From Sambucus nigra (Eukaryota; Streptophyta; Magnoliopsida; Dipsacales; Adoxaceae): a stretch of 64,000 bases of DNA. The stretch is from positions 151,881,741-151,945,740 of the forward strand of contig OX422221.1 in the NCBI GenBank assembly GCA_949130495.1, given 5' to 3'. Within the stretch, counting starts at the first letter, position 1. Every line of letters begins with the position of its first letter. The notes beneath the pieces were generated by a model that did not search any database, had not been told where the DNA came from, and worked only from the letters and a program-made list of their open reading frames with translations. Of this stretch, positions 23,088 through 34,829 are shown piece after piece. Both the position numbers and the translations under genes were made by a program.

Positions 23088-26000
23088 TTATTCTATAGGA
23101 CATTTTCCTTCAGCCTTAGAAACAAGATCCATGTCAGCTGGAGAATTATCCAAAGTAAAAAGGGAGTTAATGAAGTTAAAGTTCTGAAGCATCCTAGTGT
23201 TGCTGCTACTAGGTAGATCAAGTAGATGAGAAGGTCGGACGATCTCTAGTTCATCACGCATCTCGTTATCTACTAAGTATTTTGAAATCAAGCATTGAGG
23301 AATACGATGAACGGGAATCCAGTTAACACGTAACTTGAATGGAGGATTGTCAAGCTCCACAAACCTAGATCATACCAATCCGATAAAGTGTTGTTTCGAT
23401 CCATCTTCATCATGGTTAAAGCATTCATACAACCCCATCTATAGGACTCATTATTATCCTGTTGAAGCTATCATCAAGATTCCCCAAAGCTTCATTATAT
23501 CCATCCATCCAAACCTCTCTTGTCTGCTTATGGGGTTGAAAAGTCAATTTATCAACCTAAGACTACAGTTCTTTCAATACTCCATCCTTAACTTGTAATT
23601 GGTAAGATTAAGTGGATAATTGTTATGACAAGGTATACATCTTCTAGGACATCCCAGCGATAACTCGATCTTTAACTTTTAACTGCGCAGGTTAATTGGC
23701 AAGGGCCTGCTGGGTCCTAAGTTCTTCTATAGTTCATCGGCCAGGCTTATTTATTGATCGAAAGGAAGATGCACGCTTAATCTTTTTTAAGGATTTCAAC
23801 TCATCCCTTAATGTTTCATTTTCATCCTCTAAAAAGAAGTAACCTTCATCAATAGTAGCAATAACATCTCCACAGGAAGACTTTAAAAGATTCACTACAT
23901 CCCTTAAATTATTATTCTCCTCTCCTAGGATCTTGGCAACAGTTCTAGTTTATTCAACTTCAAGCTTAAGTAGAGCTTCCTTTTTATTGTAAATAGAGAC
24001 AAATTTATCGAAGCACCGACCTACACCCAAACTTTGATACATCTTCTCGTAGCTCTGGTGCAATGGTGCATTAGATTATTTATGATGTTCTTGAAGTTCT
24101 TCTATCATCTCATAGTAGGCATCATTATTTTCTACCGCCCGATCAAGTAATTAATTCAAATACTTGTAGCCTTCTTTATCCTGCTTTGATACATCATCAC
24201 CGAGAAACTAAATAATTTCTTCTTCGGACAAGTCCGTATGACCTACTTTAAAAAAGCATTTCACTTTCTCAGTCGCTTAATAACATGGGAAGATAGTTGT
24301 TCCATCTTCGCTATAAACTAGCAAGAAGAAATGACCACCAATCAACAACAAGAATGGAGAATAAGTTTAATTAATAAGAGATAAAAAGGAACAAACGATT
24401 CTTTTATTGATAATAAAGAGTTCAAGTACAATCAAAATAAAGAAAAAATAAACAAAAAAGTAAAAGGGAAAATAACGAACAACTTTACACCTTCTCCCTA
24501 TCATTCTCAACCATCTTGTCCTGCTCAGAAGAATGGGATACAGACTGGAGTTTATCGATTTACTCGGCTGGATGAAGAGAGGACTCAAAAATTTTAGGTT
24601 GGTCTACATCAGATTCAACCACTAGGGAAGACTATCCAGAACCAACTTCATCTTTAACCTCATCCTCAATGACTGGAGAAGGACCATGAGTATATCTTTA
24701 AAAAAGTTCAGAGCCCTCATGTCTTAATTGCAGACTTCCTGTTAGACCTTTCAGAGGATATAGGCTCCTCAGCATTCTTTTCCATGCTCTCAGCTTCCTC
24801 TGCCCCGCGCTTTGCTTCCTCTTCCTTATGCTCAACTTCCTTAGCCTTGTACTCAGTTTCCTTTGCCCCGTGCTTCGCTTTAAGGGCATTTTCATCAGAT
24901 GTCTGATGAGCAGTTTCACATATCTTCAGTTTATCCGTCTAAGTACTCTTCTCAGTCTCTAAGGCTTATTAATATTCGAGAAGAGACTTATTTAAGCAAA
25001 ACAGGGCTTCCTCCATATCATTTAAAAAAAAGAAAAAACCTTAATTACATCATCATTCTACAATATATTATTAAAATGCACCAATTGATGTAAGAGAAGA
25101 AGAGGAAGTCAGTATACGAGAGATGGCACCAAGAAGATTGAAATCACTTACTGTTGCAAGGCTCTGGGCCGCCAGTTCATAAACCTTTGCTCGGGGTAGC
25201 TTGTCATCCACTCCCTTGTGGTTTGGAAGAGTACCAAACTTGATCAACTTCTTGGATAACCCATGAGTAATAAAATTTAGAGGACCAGCCTCAAAAGAAG
25301 GTAATTCGACCAAGGCTAGTTGGTCAATCACCTATTCGACTCGTTTATCTGCAAGTCCTCTTCTAAGTCTCCTCAAAGGGAGTGCATCACCTTTGGGGAC
25401 TGGGTCTTTGGGAGCTGAGTCTTTGGGGACTAGGGGATTCATAACATCCTCTGTCTTCTTATTGGTTCCTTCATCAGGTGCTTCGGAGCTATAAGTGCTA
25501 CCACCAAGAAGATCAGTAAATTTTCTCTTTGTCATGATTTTATTACGAGGAGTATCTAAATCAGCAGTAACTTCATGATCAAGATCAGGTACAAGAACAG
25601 GAGAAGTAGGAGGTCTGGCAATAAAGGAAGAAACATCTGTATTGAAGAAGATACGAGGTAGACCTAACGTGCTCCTCAGCAACTACCTTGTGAAGCCCCT
25701 GGATAAACTGCAATTCTTTCAAATTTACTTCACTCTCTTTGGGGGATTTCCTTTTCTGGTCAACTACAATTTAATTTATAATGCAACAGTCAGTATGACA
25801 TTTTATCAAATTTAAATATGGAAAAACTACTAAAACACAAAACAACCTATTACGTTTCCAATGGGCGAACATCTAGGTCCTTGATATTTAGCACATCTAA
25901 CTAAAGAGGCGTGTTGCCAATTTTTTACAACTACCCCATGATCAAAATAATCCCTATTAAAATTCAGGAAGTTAACTACTAAAGCTTTACTAACTGCCCT

Positions 26001-26420
26001 AATTTTCAAATAATAAGTAGTATCACTAGTTACCCATTTATAACAAAACATTATTTCTGGAATCCCTATCTGGGTTCCATAGATTTTATTTAACCTATAT
26101 ACTCCATTCACTACTCTCAATCTGTTAGGAGCCACTCTTACAGGAACAATGTCAAAATATTGACAAAACTCCAGACACAGCGGATTGGGAGGAAATGTGA
26201 ACCCACATTAAGCAATAAAGACGGAAGGGAACTAATGTCCTTCAGCAAGAGAGAAAAAATCATAAGGAAAGGTGGGATGTTCCACTACAACCCGAGATGG
26301 AATGTTAAAGTCAATTATGAATTTATCAAACGACTCGATAGAAAAAACCATGATGAAGAAAACAAAGAAGAAGAGAAGAAAAATTCTTACAAAAGCTTTA
26401 GGATTCAGCAAGAACTAAAG
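23088..26420 (-). pseudogene. Antisense gene of element C (putative gypsy-type transposon protein family)
   Basis: Read on the minus strand from about 26215: GFTFPPNPLCLEFCQYF then DIVPVRVAPNRLRVVNGVYR (26135 downward), the P-x3-F/L ... PN-x-R pattern I associate with the Pfam family Putative gypsy type transposon. A Pro/Lys-rich linker follows (25682-25332), one stop, then VELPSFEAGPLNFITHGLSK (25331-25071), then a coiled coil rich in Glu, Lys and Ala (about 24920-24700) and another (EENNNLRDVVNLLKSSCGD near 23900). 23360-23088 may be the C-terminal part. Antisense ORFs at this place are known in Tat elements such as Grande. Many stops; exon structure unknown; function unknown. Confidence 0.55.
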
Positions 26421-26780
26421 ACATAAAAGAAAATGATCGTACGAAAGTTCAAAGAACATAGCAGAAGAATCAAAAGTAAGAGGTAAAATATGATAGAAGT
26501 TTTACCATCCTCTTTATAAGTTGACTCAAAAACTAGGAAAAGTAATGATTAAAGTGAACGACGGTTGAGATTACGGTGGGTAACAAGGGAAAAGTCGAAG
26601 ACACCCTAGAAATGTTCGCTAAAATTTGAAATATTGACAAAATTGTCATTCTCACTAAAAAACTGTCAATTAAGTGGATAAATTTCACAAGTCTGGAAGG
26701 TGTGCAGTCGACCAAGCCACCCAAACTACTATTGAAGCATAATATTCCACACTTTCGCATAAACTCCATGTATGAAACAT
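26421..26780 (+). other. Element C 3' untranslated stretch
   Basis: No coding pattern. It runs to the polypurine tract before the 3' LTR. Confidence 0.4.
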
Positions 26781-26790
26781 TGGGGGCTTC
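26779..26790 (+). other. Polypurine tract of C
   Basis: ATTGGGGGCTTC directly precedes the TGTTGATACC start of the 3' LTR. The G-run followed by a few bases is typical of Tat PPTs. Confidence 0.65.
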
Positions 26791-27254
26791 TGTTGATACC
26801 AAAATTTACCACCCTACATGGACCAATTACAAGCCAACACGTGTCATCCAATGTGGCACATGTCCAAGTCAACCTGATACAAAAGCTCGATGAGCAATGA
26901 AGCCCGATCAACAGCTTGTATTGCCAACAAAGAGACAACAGTCTTACATCCTTTATTGCCAATGAAGCGACAACATTCATATATTTAATTCTCATTATGT
27001 ATTGATGTAAATGCCTAACAAATCACGGCATTACATCCTTTTACACGACAACTATTAATATACTTGGACTATAAATACATTGTATCACCCTCATTGCAAG
27101 GACTGAAAAAATAACTCGAGGAAATCAATACATAACAGTGGGCGTAGCCTATTCCATTGATCCAAACCACTTTAAAATTTCTCGTGTCTTATTTGTTTTA
27201 CTTATTTTATCTGTGATCAATTAATTAGGCATACTCTAGTTTTTTGCATTAATA
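26791..27254 (+). repeat. 3' LTR of element C
   Basis: Matches 602-1099, starts TGTTGATACC and ends GCATTAATA (altered from GTATCAACA). It has the conserved TATA box CTATAAATAC at 27069-27078 and is followed by ATTTT, the imperfect target duplication. Confidence 0.85.
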
Positions 27255-27259
27255 ATTTT

Positions 27260-27503
27260 GAAAATAATAAGTGACTAAAGCGAGTCCCTGCAGCACTCCA
27301 CAACAGTTACAACTCAGATAACCTCGAGAGATACTCATGCTTGGCGTCCTTATGGTTGGACACCTAAAAGTTTTGAAAATTATTTTTGACATAGGTCAAA
27401 GCCCAAACCTTTTGAAAATATTTTGCAAGTGATTAAAATGAATAAATAAATATGTGTGCATTGTTTCATATTTAAATTGGGGTCACACTTCCAAGAGATA
27501 ATT
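27260..27503 (-). repeat. Element G 3' LTR, segment 2 of 3
   Basis: Continues the LTR of G after C. It contains GGTTGGACACCTAAAAG, the reverse complement of the same block in the A LTRs (32970-32985 and 40628-40645), and further on AATAAATAAATATG as in those LTRs. It ends where J begins with TGTAAGGACA. Confidence 0.65.
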
Positions 27504-27728
27504 TGTAAGGACACAAATTTCCAATTAAGTCCTTTGTTGTTCTGGCTCAATTCTGGACAAAAACGTTTGAATCGTAGGATAGAGTTTTTGATCAGCCTTC
27601 AAGCCTATGACATTCTAAAGTTGAAGACGTAGCGGCGAAGTTCATAAAGCTTAATCAAATGTTGGTTTAGTGTGCCTCGTTTCTACGTCATCAACAATGT
27701 TCCAATGCTCCTAAGGTATGAATGCATT

Positions 27729-27773
<45 letters not shown>

Positions 27774-29194
27774 AGCTTGGAAATTTATTGGGTGTAATTT
27801 ATCATTTTTATAAATTATTTTAATGACTTTGTTTTACTTAGAAAATATATTTTAGAACTTTTCATAAAAAGTTTTGGGCTTAAAACTTAATACTTCATTT
27901 TTTAAGACGTCATTCGAACCACACTGGAATCTCGTTCAAACGAGATTCCGAGGTCGTTCCAATGAACCGTAATCTCGGTCGAACGATATTGTCAGGTTGT
28001 TCGAACGAGATTTCTGATGATCTTCCTTTTTTCATTCTGGAACCTTGTTAGTAAAACCGTTCAAATGAAAAGTCGTTCGAATGAAAATTCGTTCGAACGA
28101 AAATTGGCGGGAACAATTATTTTAGGCGTTTTTGACAGTTTTCCCACTTTTCTCACTTTTTTCACCACTATCCTTTGACAGAACTACTTTGTGCGGGAAC
28201 CAACATTTTTGGATTAACTTTTTCACATCCTTCAATCTCGAAGAGAGAGTTTGAGAGCAAAATTCAAAAAGGAAAAAGTTCAAGTTTGAGTGTTTCATTT
28301 CTTCAAGAAAAATTCCTTAAACACTTTTACACCCATATTGTTTATTCCAAGTTTCGATATATATATATATCTCATTGCTTGGAGTGTTTAGCACCGGGTT
28401 TTACTCTACCGTTTGAAGAGTTTGTTTGGGTTTCCTTCTATATTCCATAAAGAAGAAGTTCTTGTGTTGCTGCGGAATTCTCACATGGGGGAAGTCACCA
28501 TGTGTGGTTGACGGTTTTTTCTACAACCTCATTGGTGGATTCCAAGGTTCCGGTGGAGTTCGGGATTGTCGACTAAGAGGAGGTAAGAACAAGAAGGAGT
28601 ATCGGGGCTTGAAGGGAGTCAAGTCGAGTGTTGTAAGTCTTTTCACTTATAATTTTAAAATACCATACTTAGTGGACTTATGGCTAGTGTCATCCGTGGT
28701 TGTTTACCATTTGTGAGTTTTTCCTCGTACATCACGGTGTAGTGATTCTTTGTATATTTTATCTTTTGTAAATTCACCTAGAACGTATGCTTAGGTAAAA
28801 AGATAAAATTTAGTTTAAATAACTACTTGTGTAATTTGGTGCTAAATTAATTTAGGTAATGTTTATGTTAATTTAATTCAAGTCATCGCTTAATTTGATA
28901 AAATTGGTTTCTCTTAATTTGATAATATTGAAAATATGACTTAGGAAAATTTCTAGGACTTGAGTTGAGTTAATATGTTAAAGTGAAAATTTCATTTTTT
29001 AATTAATTTAATTTCACTCTAAGTTGTGTTTCTTTTTAATTTGAAAAGAAATTAAAATTAGTTAATTTAATTAATTGAACCATCTCGCTTCTGCATCTAA
29101 AAGTAAATTACTTTTTGTAGTAAAATTTAAAATTGGGAGCCTCTCCTTTTCAAAGTAGTATCAGAGCGTTGATTTAGAAAATCTACCATTTTCA
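27504..29194 (+). repeat. 5' LTR of J, with an internal PBS copy
   Basis: Ends ACCATTTTCA, followed by AAT and the true PBS. A second TTTTCA plus PBS-like text lies 42 bases earlier (29147-29167), inside the LTR. It also holds a (TA)n tract at 27730-27771 that is nearly gone in the 3' LTR, and a cluster of TTCGAACGA-type palindromes at 27906-28110. Confidence 0.8.
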
Positions 29195-29210
29195 AATTGA
29201 TATCAGAGCC
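29156..29210 (+). other. Tandem primer-binding sites of J
   Basis: TAGTATCAGAGC at 29156-29167 and TGATATCAGAGCC at 29198-29210, each one base off the initiator-Met site TGGTATCAGAGC. Each is preceded by TTTTCAAA. The spacing is 42 bases, identical to that between the two TTTTCA motifs in the 3' LTR (54254 and 54296). Confidence 0.8.
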
Positions 29211-29289
29211 GGAGCGCTAATTTATCGCGTGAAAGATACGTTTTTCAGTTTTTATAATATTTGTGCTCCTTGTATTTTTAGGTGGTTCA

Positions 29290-30000
29290 TTTTTTACTCA
29301 CTCTCATGTTTGTTTTGTATCTCTTGATGGACATATCAATTATAATTTGTCCATTTCTAATGATAATGAAGTTTTTGCGATTCAAGAGTAATTTAATGGG
29401 CTTAATAAGTGTAATGAAAATTTAAGAGAATTAAATATGAGATTTGCAAAAAGAATTGAGTTTCTTGAAAAAGAAAATTTATGTATTAAATCTAGAATTG
29501 AACTTTTGCAAACCTCGCTTTCTCAAAAAGATATTTTTCGTGAAAAGGTCATGGACATAAATTACAATTCTAATATTTTAGAAAAGTCCAAGAAAGAGAG
29601 TGATAGTCGAGAAAAAACTCTTAGGGACAAGTTTGCTCACATTGAGGGGGAGCGTGATAACATTTTAGGAGTTATAGAAAATTTAAAGAAGGAGACCCGT
29701 AAAATTGAGGAGTCTAGTTTATTACTTGAGTCCAAAATTTTAAAAATAAAAAATGATTTTCAAGACTCGAGTAGTAGTTGTAATGGTCCTTAACTCATCT
29801 AGTTCAAATATTTCTGTTGCTAAAGCTAAAACCATTATTCATTTTAGAGGGTCAACTTTATCCAAAGACTTTAGAAAGGGTCACACCTTAGGTATCAATT
29901 CTCGTATTTTCACATGCTTGCATTGTGGTAGGCAAGGTCACCTTAGGTCATTTTGTTTTTATCTTAAAAGAAGTAGTAGGAAGTCTATGTCTAGCATTTA
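29290..30000 (+). pseudogene. J gag remnant
   Basis: 29437-29791 is open and mostly coiled coil: Lys, Glu and Ser rich, with IEFLEKENLCIKSRIELLQ and heptad-like leucines. At about 29760 the reading shifts one frame to SSNISVAKAKTIIHFRG and the zinc knuckle CLHCGRQGHLRSFC, a CX2CX4HX4C motif with all four ligands present. Text after the stop at 29999 (SIWVRKSFLNALDIRF) recalls the start of the protease region in SIRE-type copia elements. The N-terminal capsid domain (UBN2 type) is missing, so the gag was already shortened. The protein would bind element RNA during packaging. Confidence 0.6.
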
Positions 30001-31282
30001 ACTAGTTTCCAGATCCCATCATTTTAAATATACATCTATATGGGTTAGGAAATCATTTTTAAACGCTCTAGATATTAGATTTGTTGATTATCATTTGCTT
30101 TCACATGAAACCTGCCTTGCTAAATTTAAAGGTTGAATGTGTTAGTCTTGTTTTCATACTCTGGATTTTTGTACTTCATATTATATATCATTGCTAGGTG
30201 TTTGGATGCTTAATCATTTTTTACTCTATGCTTCATGCTTATCACATGCTAGAATTATGATTGTTGTTTATCTTTTGTATTATACTTCTTTCATTTTAGT
30301 TTGCTTTAAAGAAAACAATACAAAAAGCTTTTTGTTTATCATTTGTGTTGTATATTTGTAGCAATTTAAGATTAATGAAAAATACAAGTGATTTTTGTGT
30401 GTCATTTGAGTAAATATTTTTGTTGTTTGGTTTAAAATATTCAAAAACTCAAAAATCTTTTTTTGTGTGTGTATTTTAGTTTGACACACTTTATGTGGCA
30501 TATCCTTGTGTTTGAATCCCATATTTTTTGCTCCCATGTGGCTAGAACTTTTGGTTTAGATAGTCAATACTTATTATGTTCTTTACCATGCTTACATGGA
30601 GTAGTTGGATTTTGTGTTTCTTAAATGGATTCAATTTTTATATACCTCAATTCACACATGCACGAGCTCATTTGAAATTTAATCGTCACATGTTATATTT
30701 GAGCTTTGTGAGGTGTTCTCCTATCAATTTTGTCATCTACATATTTGAGATCTAGGAGGACTAGTGGATGTCAAAATTAGTTGCACGTGATCTTTGTGAG
30801 ATATAAATATGTTATATATAAATGTGAACAGGGAAGGGCTCTGAAAGGATTTATTATCCTTTGCGAATAGTAAGTCACAGTTTGCTTGGACCTAAAAGAA
30901 ATACGTGGTCCAAAGGCCTAAAAGAATAATGGCATTATAAAAAATATTTTTCAAGGCCTATTTTTGTTTAGTTGATCTATTCATTCAAAAGATTAAACTC
31001 TATATGCTTAAATTGAGGGAGTTTGGATGGTATATCAATGGTTTGCACAATGTATGTTTATCCTAGTTGTACTTTTAATGTCATGACTCTATTAGTTTGT
31101 AGAATCATCAATATGCTAGGCTTGTATGCATTGTGTTGGTTTATTCATTGAGTTGAATCTATATTCTCACATGAGGTTATATTCAAACGTGATGAAGTTT
31201 GAAATCAATTTAGAACTCCGTGAACATGTTTTTAATGATTAGGTCAAAATTTAATTGTTACTAGTTCACACCCCAACACTTT
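30001..31282 (+). other. J internal region, non-coding as seen
   Basis: AT-rich, no domain recognised in any frame. Element A entered after 31282; the ACTTT just before it is the target duplication. Confidence 0.5.
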
Positions 31283-33434
31283 TGTAACACCCCGCATTTT
31301 TCATGCATTAAATATTTAATTTATTTTAATTTATTCGGGAATTGAAAATTACTTGTGAGTCGTAATTTAATTGAATTAATTAGGGAATTTTATTTAAATA
31401 TTAATCGAGGAGTAAATGGTTAATATTTACGGAAAGTTATTTACTAAGTGAATAGTAATTATTTTTTTATGTCATTTCGAGTATTAATGACAGAGTATGC
31501 ACTTATCTCAACGGGGAGTCGGTATAGACTAAAGGGGTGAGGGGGTAAATATTTTTATAAATTAATTCGGATGCCAATTCTGAGTGTACGATTGAGTCCA
31601 GATGGGCCGAGATAGTCGAAAAAGTGTACTCGGGGGTAGTAAACGGGTCACGGTGCATTTTTAGACATAGCCGGGCCCACACAGAGGCATTTGGGTCACT
31701 TGGGCTTGGTCCATTAGGCAAAAAAACGGGATTAGGTAAATTAAGGAATTGGGAGGAATGATAAAACGGATGATAGGGTTTTAGAAAAGGCTAAGTGTAT
31801 TAAGAAACCTAATAGCAGTTAAGGGAAGCTTTGGGATCACTAGAGAGCCAACAAGGATCCACTTCAACCTTGGAAATTCATCTCTGAATCAGACACTACG
31901 AAACCTAAGGCAAGTGGATAACTTGCAATTGTATTGAATCTGTTTTTGAAATTCGTATTCATGTGATGTGTTTGATAAAAAAATTCGTTTTGGGTGTTCA
32001 TGGCATAAACATGAGGTTTTGAAAAATAATAATCTGATTTACGAATTTGAATGAGGATTTTTGTAGAAATCTGATATTATAAATTGATACATATCGGGTA
32101 GGATGATATCTGGATAACTAGAAACAAATTTGGTGAAGGTATTTGGGATGTAAATGTGTAAGGAATTACAAATGGATATTTCCCCAAATTCAGAAATTGT
32201 AGTTAATGGACGAATTAATTATGTTGGTGGACATTCTGGAGGTCCCTAATAAGGTTTCTAACATGTATTAATGCCAAGAGGGCTTGAGGTTACTGGTAGA
32301 AGGAATTAGGGTTTGAGAATTTTCGTCCATGGCTGATTCTGTCTTCGCGAAGAAGACGAAGACTTGCTCGATCGATCGATCGAAGGCCTGGGGTCGATCG
32401 ATTGAAGGTCGGCAGATTTTGGCAATTCTACCCAGTTATGTATATAAAAGAAAACTTATATAATAAATCTTTATGTAATTAATTATGGGGAAATTAATAC
32501 ATGAGTTTAAACCTAATTAATCATGAGTAAAGTTAATTAGGATTTCAGGAATTTTCGGGTGTCACGTCGTGATAAAAAATTCGGGAGTCGGGAGTTTAGA
32601 CTCGGGTGAGGTGATTTCGGACTACGAGAGTAAGTCCAATTTTATGGTGGGGGCGACACCAAAGGTGATTTAATTAATTAATGTGCGAATTAATTAATAA
32701 TTAGGGTTGGACCATAACTCTAAATTTTAAATAGGCTGGTGTCACGGATTTAGTACATTGGGTCAGGAGCGTAGGATCTAGTAAATTAAATGGAAGCATT
32801 AGTAGTGCACATTAGAGGAGGGGTGAGGAAGTCCTCAAGAGAGTGCGGCACTAACTAAAATATGAAGAGCATGCATATTTATTTATTACTGCAAGTTAAT
32901 CATTTGTTAAATGTTTTCAAATGTTTTTGGGTACTAACCTTTGCTATAAAATTCTTTTTAAAAACTTTTAGGTGTCCAACCACAAGGGCTCCAACCTTGA
33001 CTCTATTCCAGGTATCCTTGCTGCAGCACATGTGGATGTTGTGGGGTTTTAATAGACGCCTCTTTCTTCCATTCTTGTAGAGACTCTCTAGTAGTTATCT
33101 GAGCTTGTCGCTCATAGTTCATTTATCAGTAGTAGACTTGTTGAGATGTTTTCTGATATTTACTTGTATTGGATATTTGGACCAATGGTTTATTCGGTTA
33201 AGTGTTTTAATTGTGGATTGTTATTTTAATTAACTGTGATTATGTATTATTGTATGTTCCACACGAGTTTCATCTAATTAATTGACAGATGAAAATTGGC
33301 ACCGGTCTACTTTTCTCACTTAGGTGGTTAGTAATTAAAAAGACGACAGTGATGCTAAGAATGGACCAACTGAGAAACCTTTTCTAACTTGATTTAGGAC
33401 TGATCACCCGGGATTAATTTGGTGGGGTGTCACA
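31283..33434 (+). repeat. 5' LTR of A (665 bp shorter than the 3' LTR)
   Basis: Collinear with 38277-41093 except that the text corresponding to 39753-40417 is missing; the join is at CAT (32756-32758), and CAT stands at both edges of the missing piece in the 3' LTR. It contains a TCGATCGATCGA cluster (32367-32408) and a TATA box at 32441. Confidence 0.95.
32441..32450 (+). promoter_or_regulatory. Candidate TATA box in A 5' LTR
   Basis: TATATAAAAG, preserved in the 3' LTR at 39435-39444, about 40 bases after the GATC cluster. Role inferred from sequence only. Confidence 0.45.
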
Positions 33435-33436
33435 GA

Positions 33437-33448
33437 TGGTATCAGAGC
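33437..33448 (+). other. PBS of A
   Basis: TGGTATCAGAGC, complementary to the 3' end of plant initiator tRNA-Met, two bases after the LTR. Confidence 0.9.
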
Positions 33449-33624
33449 ATCAGGTTCTAGTGTCCTTAGGATCTGTGCGGCTTTCTACGTTTCAGTGTAG
33501 CACTCGTTTGTTATAGAGCCCTATTATTAAGATTGTTGATTCATTTTCCGCTTGTGAAATATCGTATTTCTGTTGTGTATATTTTTGTATAAATTGTGTA
33601 CTTATACAATTCAATCTATTTCAG

Positions 33625-34829
33625 ATGCCACCGAGGAGACTGAGAGAGGAGAGGGCTGAGGCTAGGGATGAAATCAGGGAGGCTCATCAGGAGCCGCAGG
33701 TACCGCTACCACCACCCCCACCCGAGTTTATTTCCACTACTCAGGTGGCAGTGATAGTGGCCCAGGTGGTAGAAACAGAAATGAGAGCTATGGAAGCTCA
33801 CTTTCCACAGCCCCAAGCGCCGCCTCCAGTGGCACCAGCAGTTCAGGCTCCAGTGGGGCCACCGTCTTTGCAGAGAGTTAGGGAGACCTTTTAGAAGGGC
33901 ACCCACCTGAGTTCCGGGGTAGTACAGATGTGATAGAGGATTGTGACTGGAAGAAGAACATTCAGCGCCATCTGCGCATGCTAGAGTGTACTGAGGTACA
34001 GAAGAAGATGCTTGCTACCTTTCGTCTATCAGGGGCAGCCTTACAGTGGTGGGAGTCAGTTACCACCGCCGGGGAGCGAGACTTGATGCCGATAACAGAG
34101 TTTTGGGTGAGGTTCGACCGTAAATACTTTCCACCAGCAGTAGAGACTGAGATGAGGAAGAAATTCAGTGATTTAGTTCAGGGTGACCGATCAGTGGCAG
34201 ACTACGAGGAAGAGTTCACCCGTTTGGCAAACTTTGTGCCAAATGAGGTGAGCGATGAGGAGTGGAAGAAATCGAGGTTTATGGACGGTTTAGCCTGGCG
34301 AATCAGGCAACACTTGATTGGGAATCCGGCATTAGTAACGTATATAGACGTCGTTAATGCCGCACTTGTACACTGCCAGGACCATCGCTTCCATGCGAAG
34401 GGGAGCAAGCGAACAGGGGAGCCGAGCCAACAGGGCAAGGTTGATACTAGTAGTGACACAAGTAGTACTCAGCAGTAGGCAGGTAGTCAGCAAGGGGATC
34501 AGGCTAAGAAGTTTAAGCCTGGTGGTTTCCGACAGGGAGGACAGGGGTTCAGGCAGGGGCAGCCGGGCCCGAACCAACAAAAGCAGGTTCCTCAGGGCCG
34601 TCAGGGCCAAGGGAACAATGGGGGAGGCCAGCAGGGCCAGGGCCAGCCACGTCAGGGCCAACGACAGGGGGATGGTCAGAGACGCTGTTTTGTGTGTGGC
34701 CAGCAAGGAAATTTTAAGAGAGAATGCCCACAGATAGGCAGAGGTCAACAGCAGGAGGCCCAACATGGGCAATGGGGGCAATTACCACCAACAGCACCAG
34801 CCCCACCCGCCGCACCTCAGTAGGGGCAG
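33625..34829 (+). pseudogene. Element A gag
   Basis: Start MPPRR as in B. TAG at 33892 stands where B has CAG (AFQKAHPPEF), and one base is missing a little later, so the rest is read in the frame from 33930: WKKNIQRHLRMLECTEVQ, GAALQWWESVTT, FDRKYFPPAVETEMRKKF, DYEEEFTRLANFVP (Retrotrans_gag domain). Further TAGs at 34476 and 34821 again replace CAG. The Gln/Gly-rich tail leads to a zinc knuckle CFVCGQQGNFKREC in which the His is Asn. So both nonsense changes and loss of a zinc ligand have inactivated it. Confidence 0.85.

Larger units (their letters stand above)
602..27254 (+). mobile_element. Element C: Tat-clade Ty3/gypsy element with antisense gene, carrying insertion D
   Basis: Two LTRs in direct orientation (602-1099 and 26791-27254) both start TGTTGATACCAAAATTTACC and share a TATA box and a similar 3' end. 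They flank gag, PR, RT, RNase H, a second RNase H, integrase, a minisatellite and an antisense reading frame. Flanks are ATTTC (597-601) and ATTTT (27255-27259), a target duplication with one mismatch. Without D the element is about 11.3 kb, normal for Tat elements. The order gag-PR-RT-RH-aRH-INT followed by an antisense ORF is the known layout of this clade. Every protein domain carries stops, so it is dead. It sits inside the LTR of G. Confidence 0.85.

Noticed and set aside
27906..28110. Heat-shock-element reading of the TTCGAA palindromes in J (as in ONSEN)
   Set aside because: The spacing does not keep the alternating nGAAn/nTTCn 5-base phase; I keep only the palindrome observation.
34332..34781. 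149-codon minus-strand frame over the gag tail of A
   Set aside because: Low-complexity shadow of the Gln/Gly-rich repeat; no motif.
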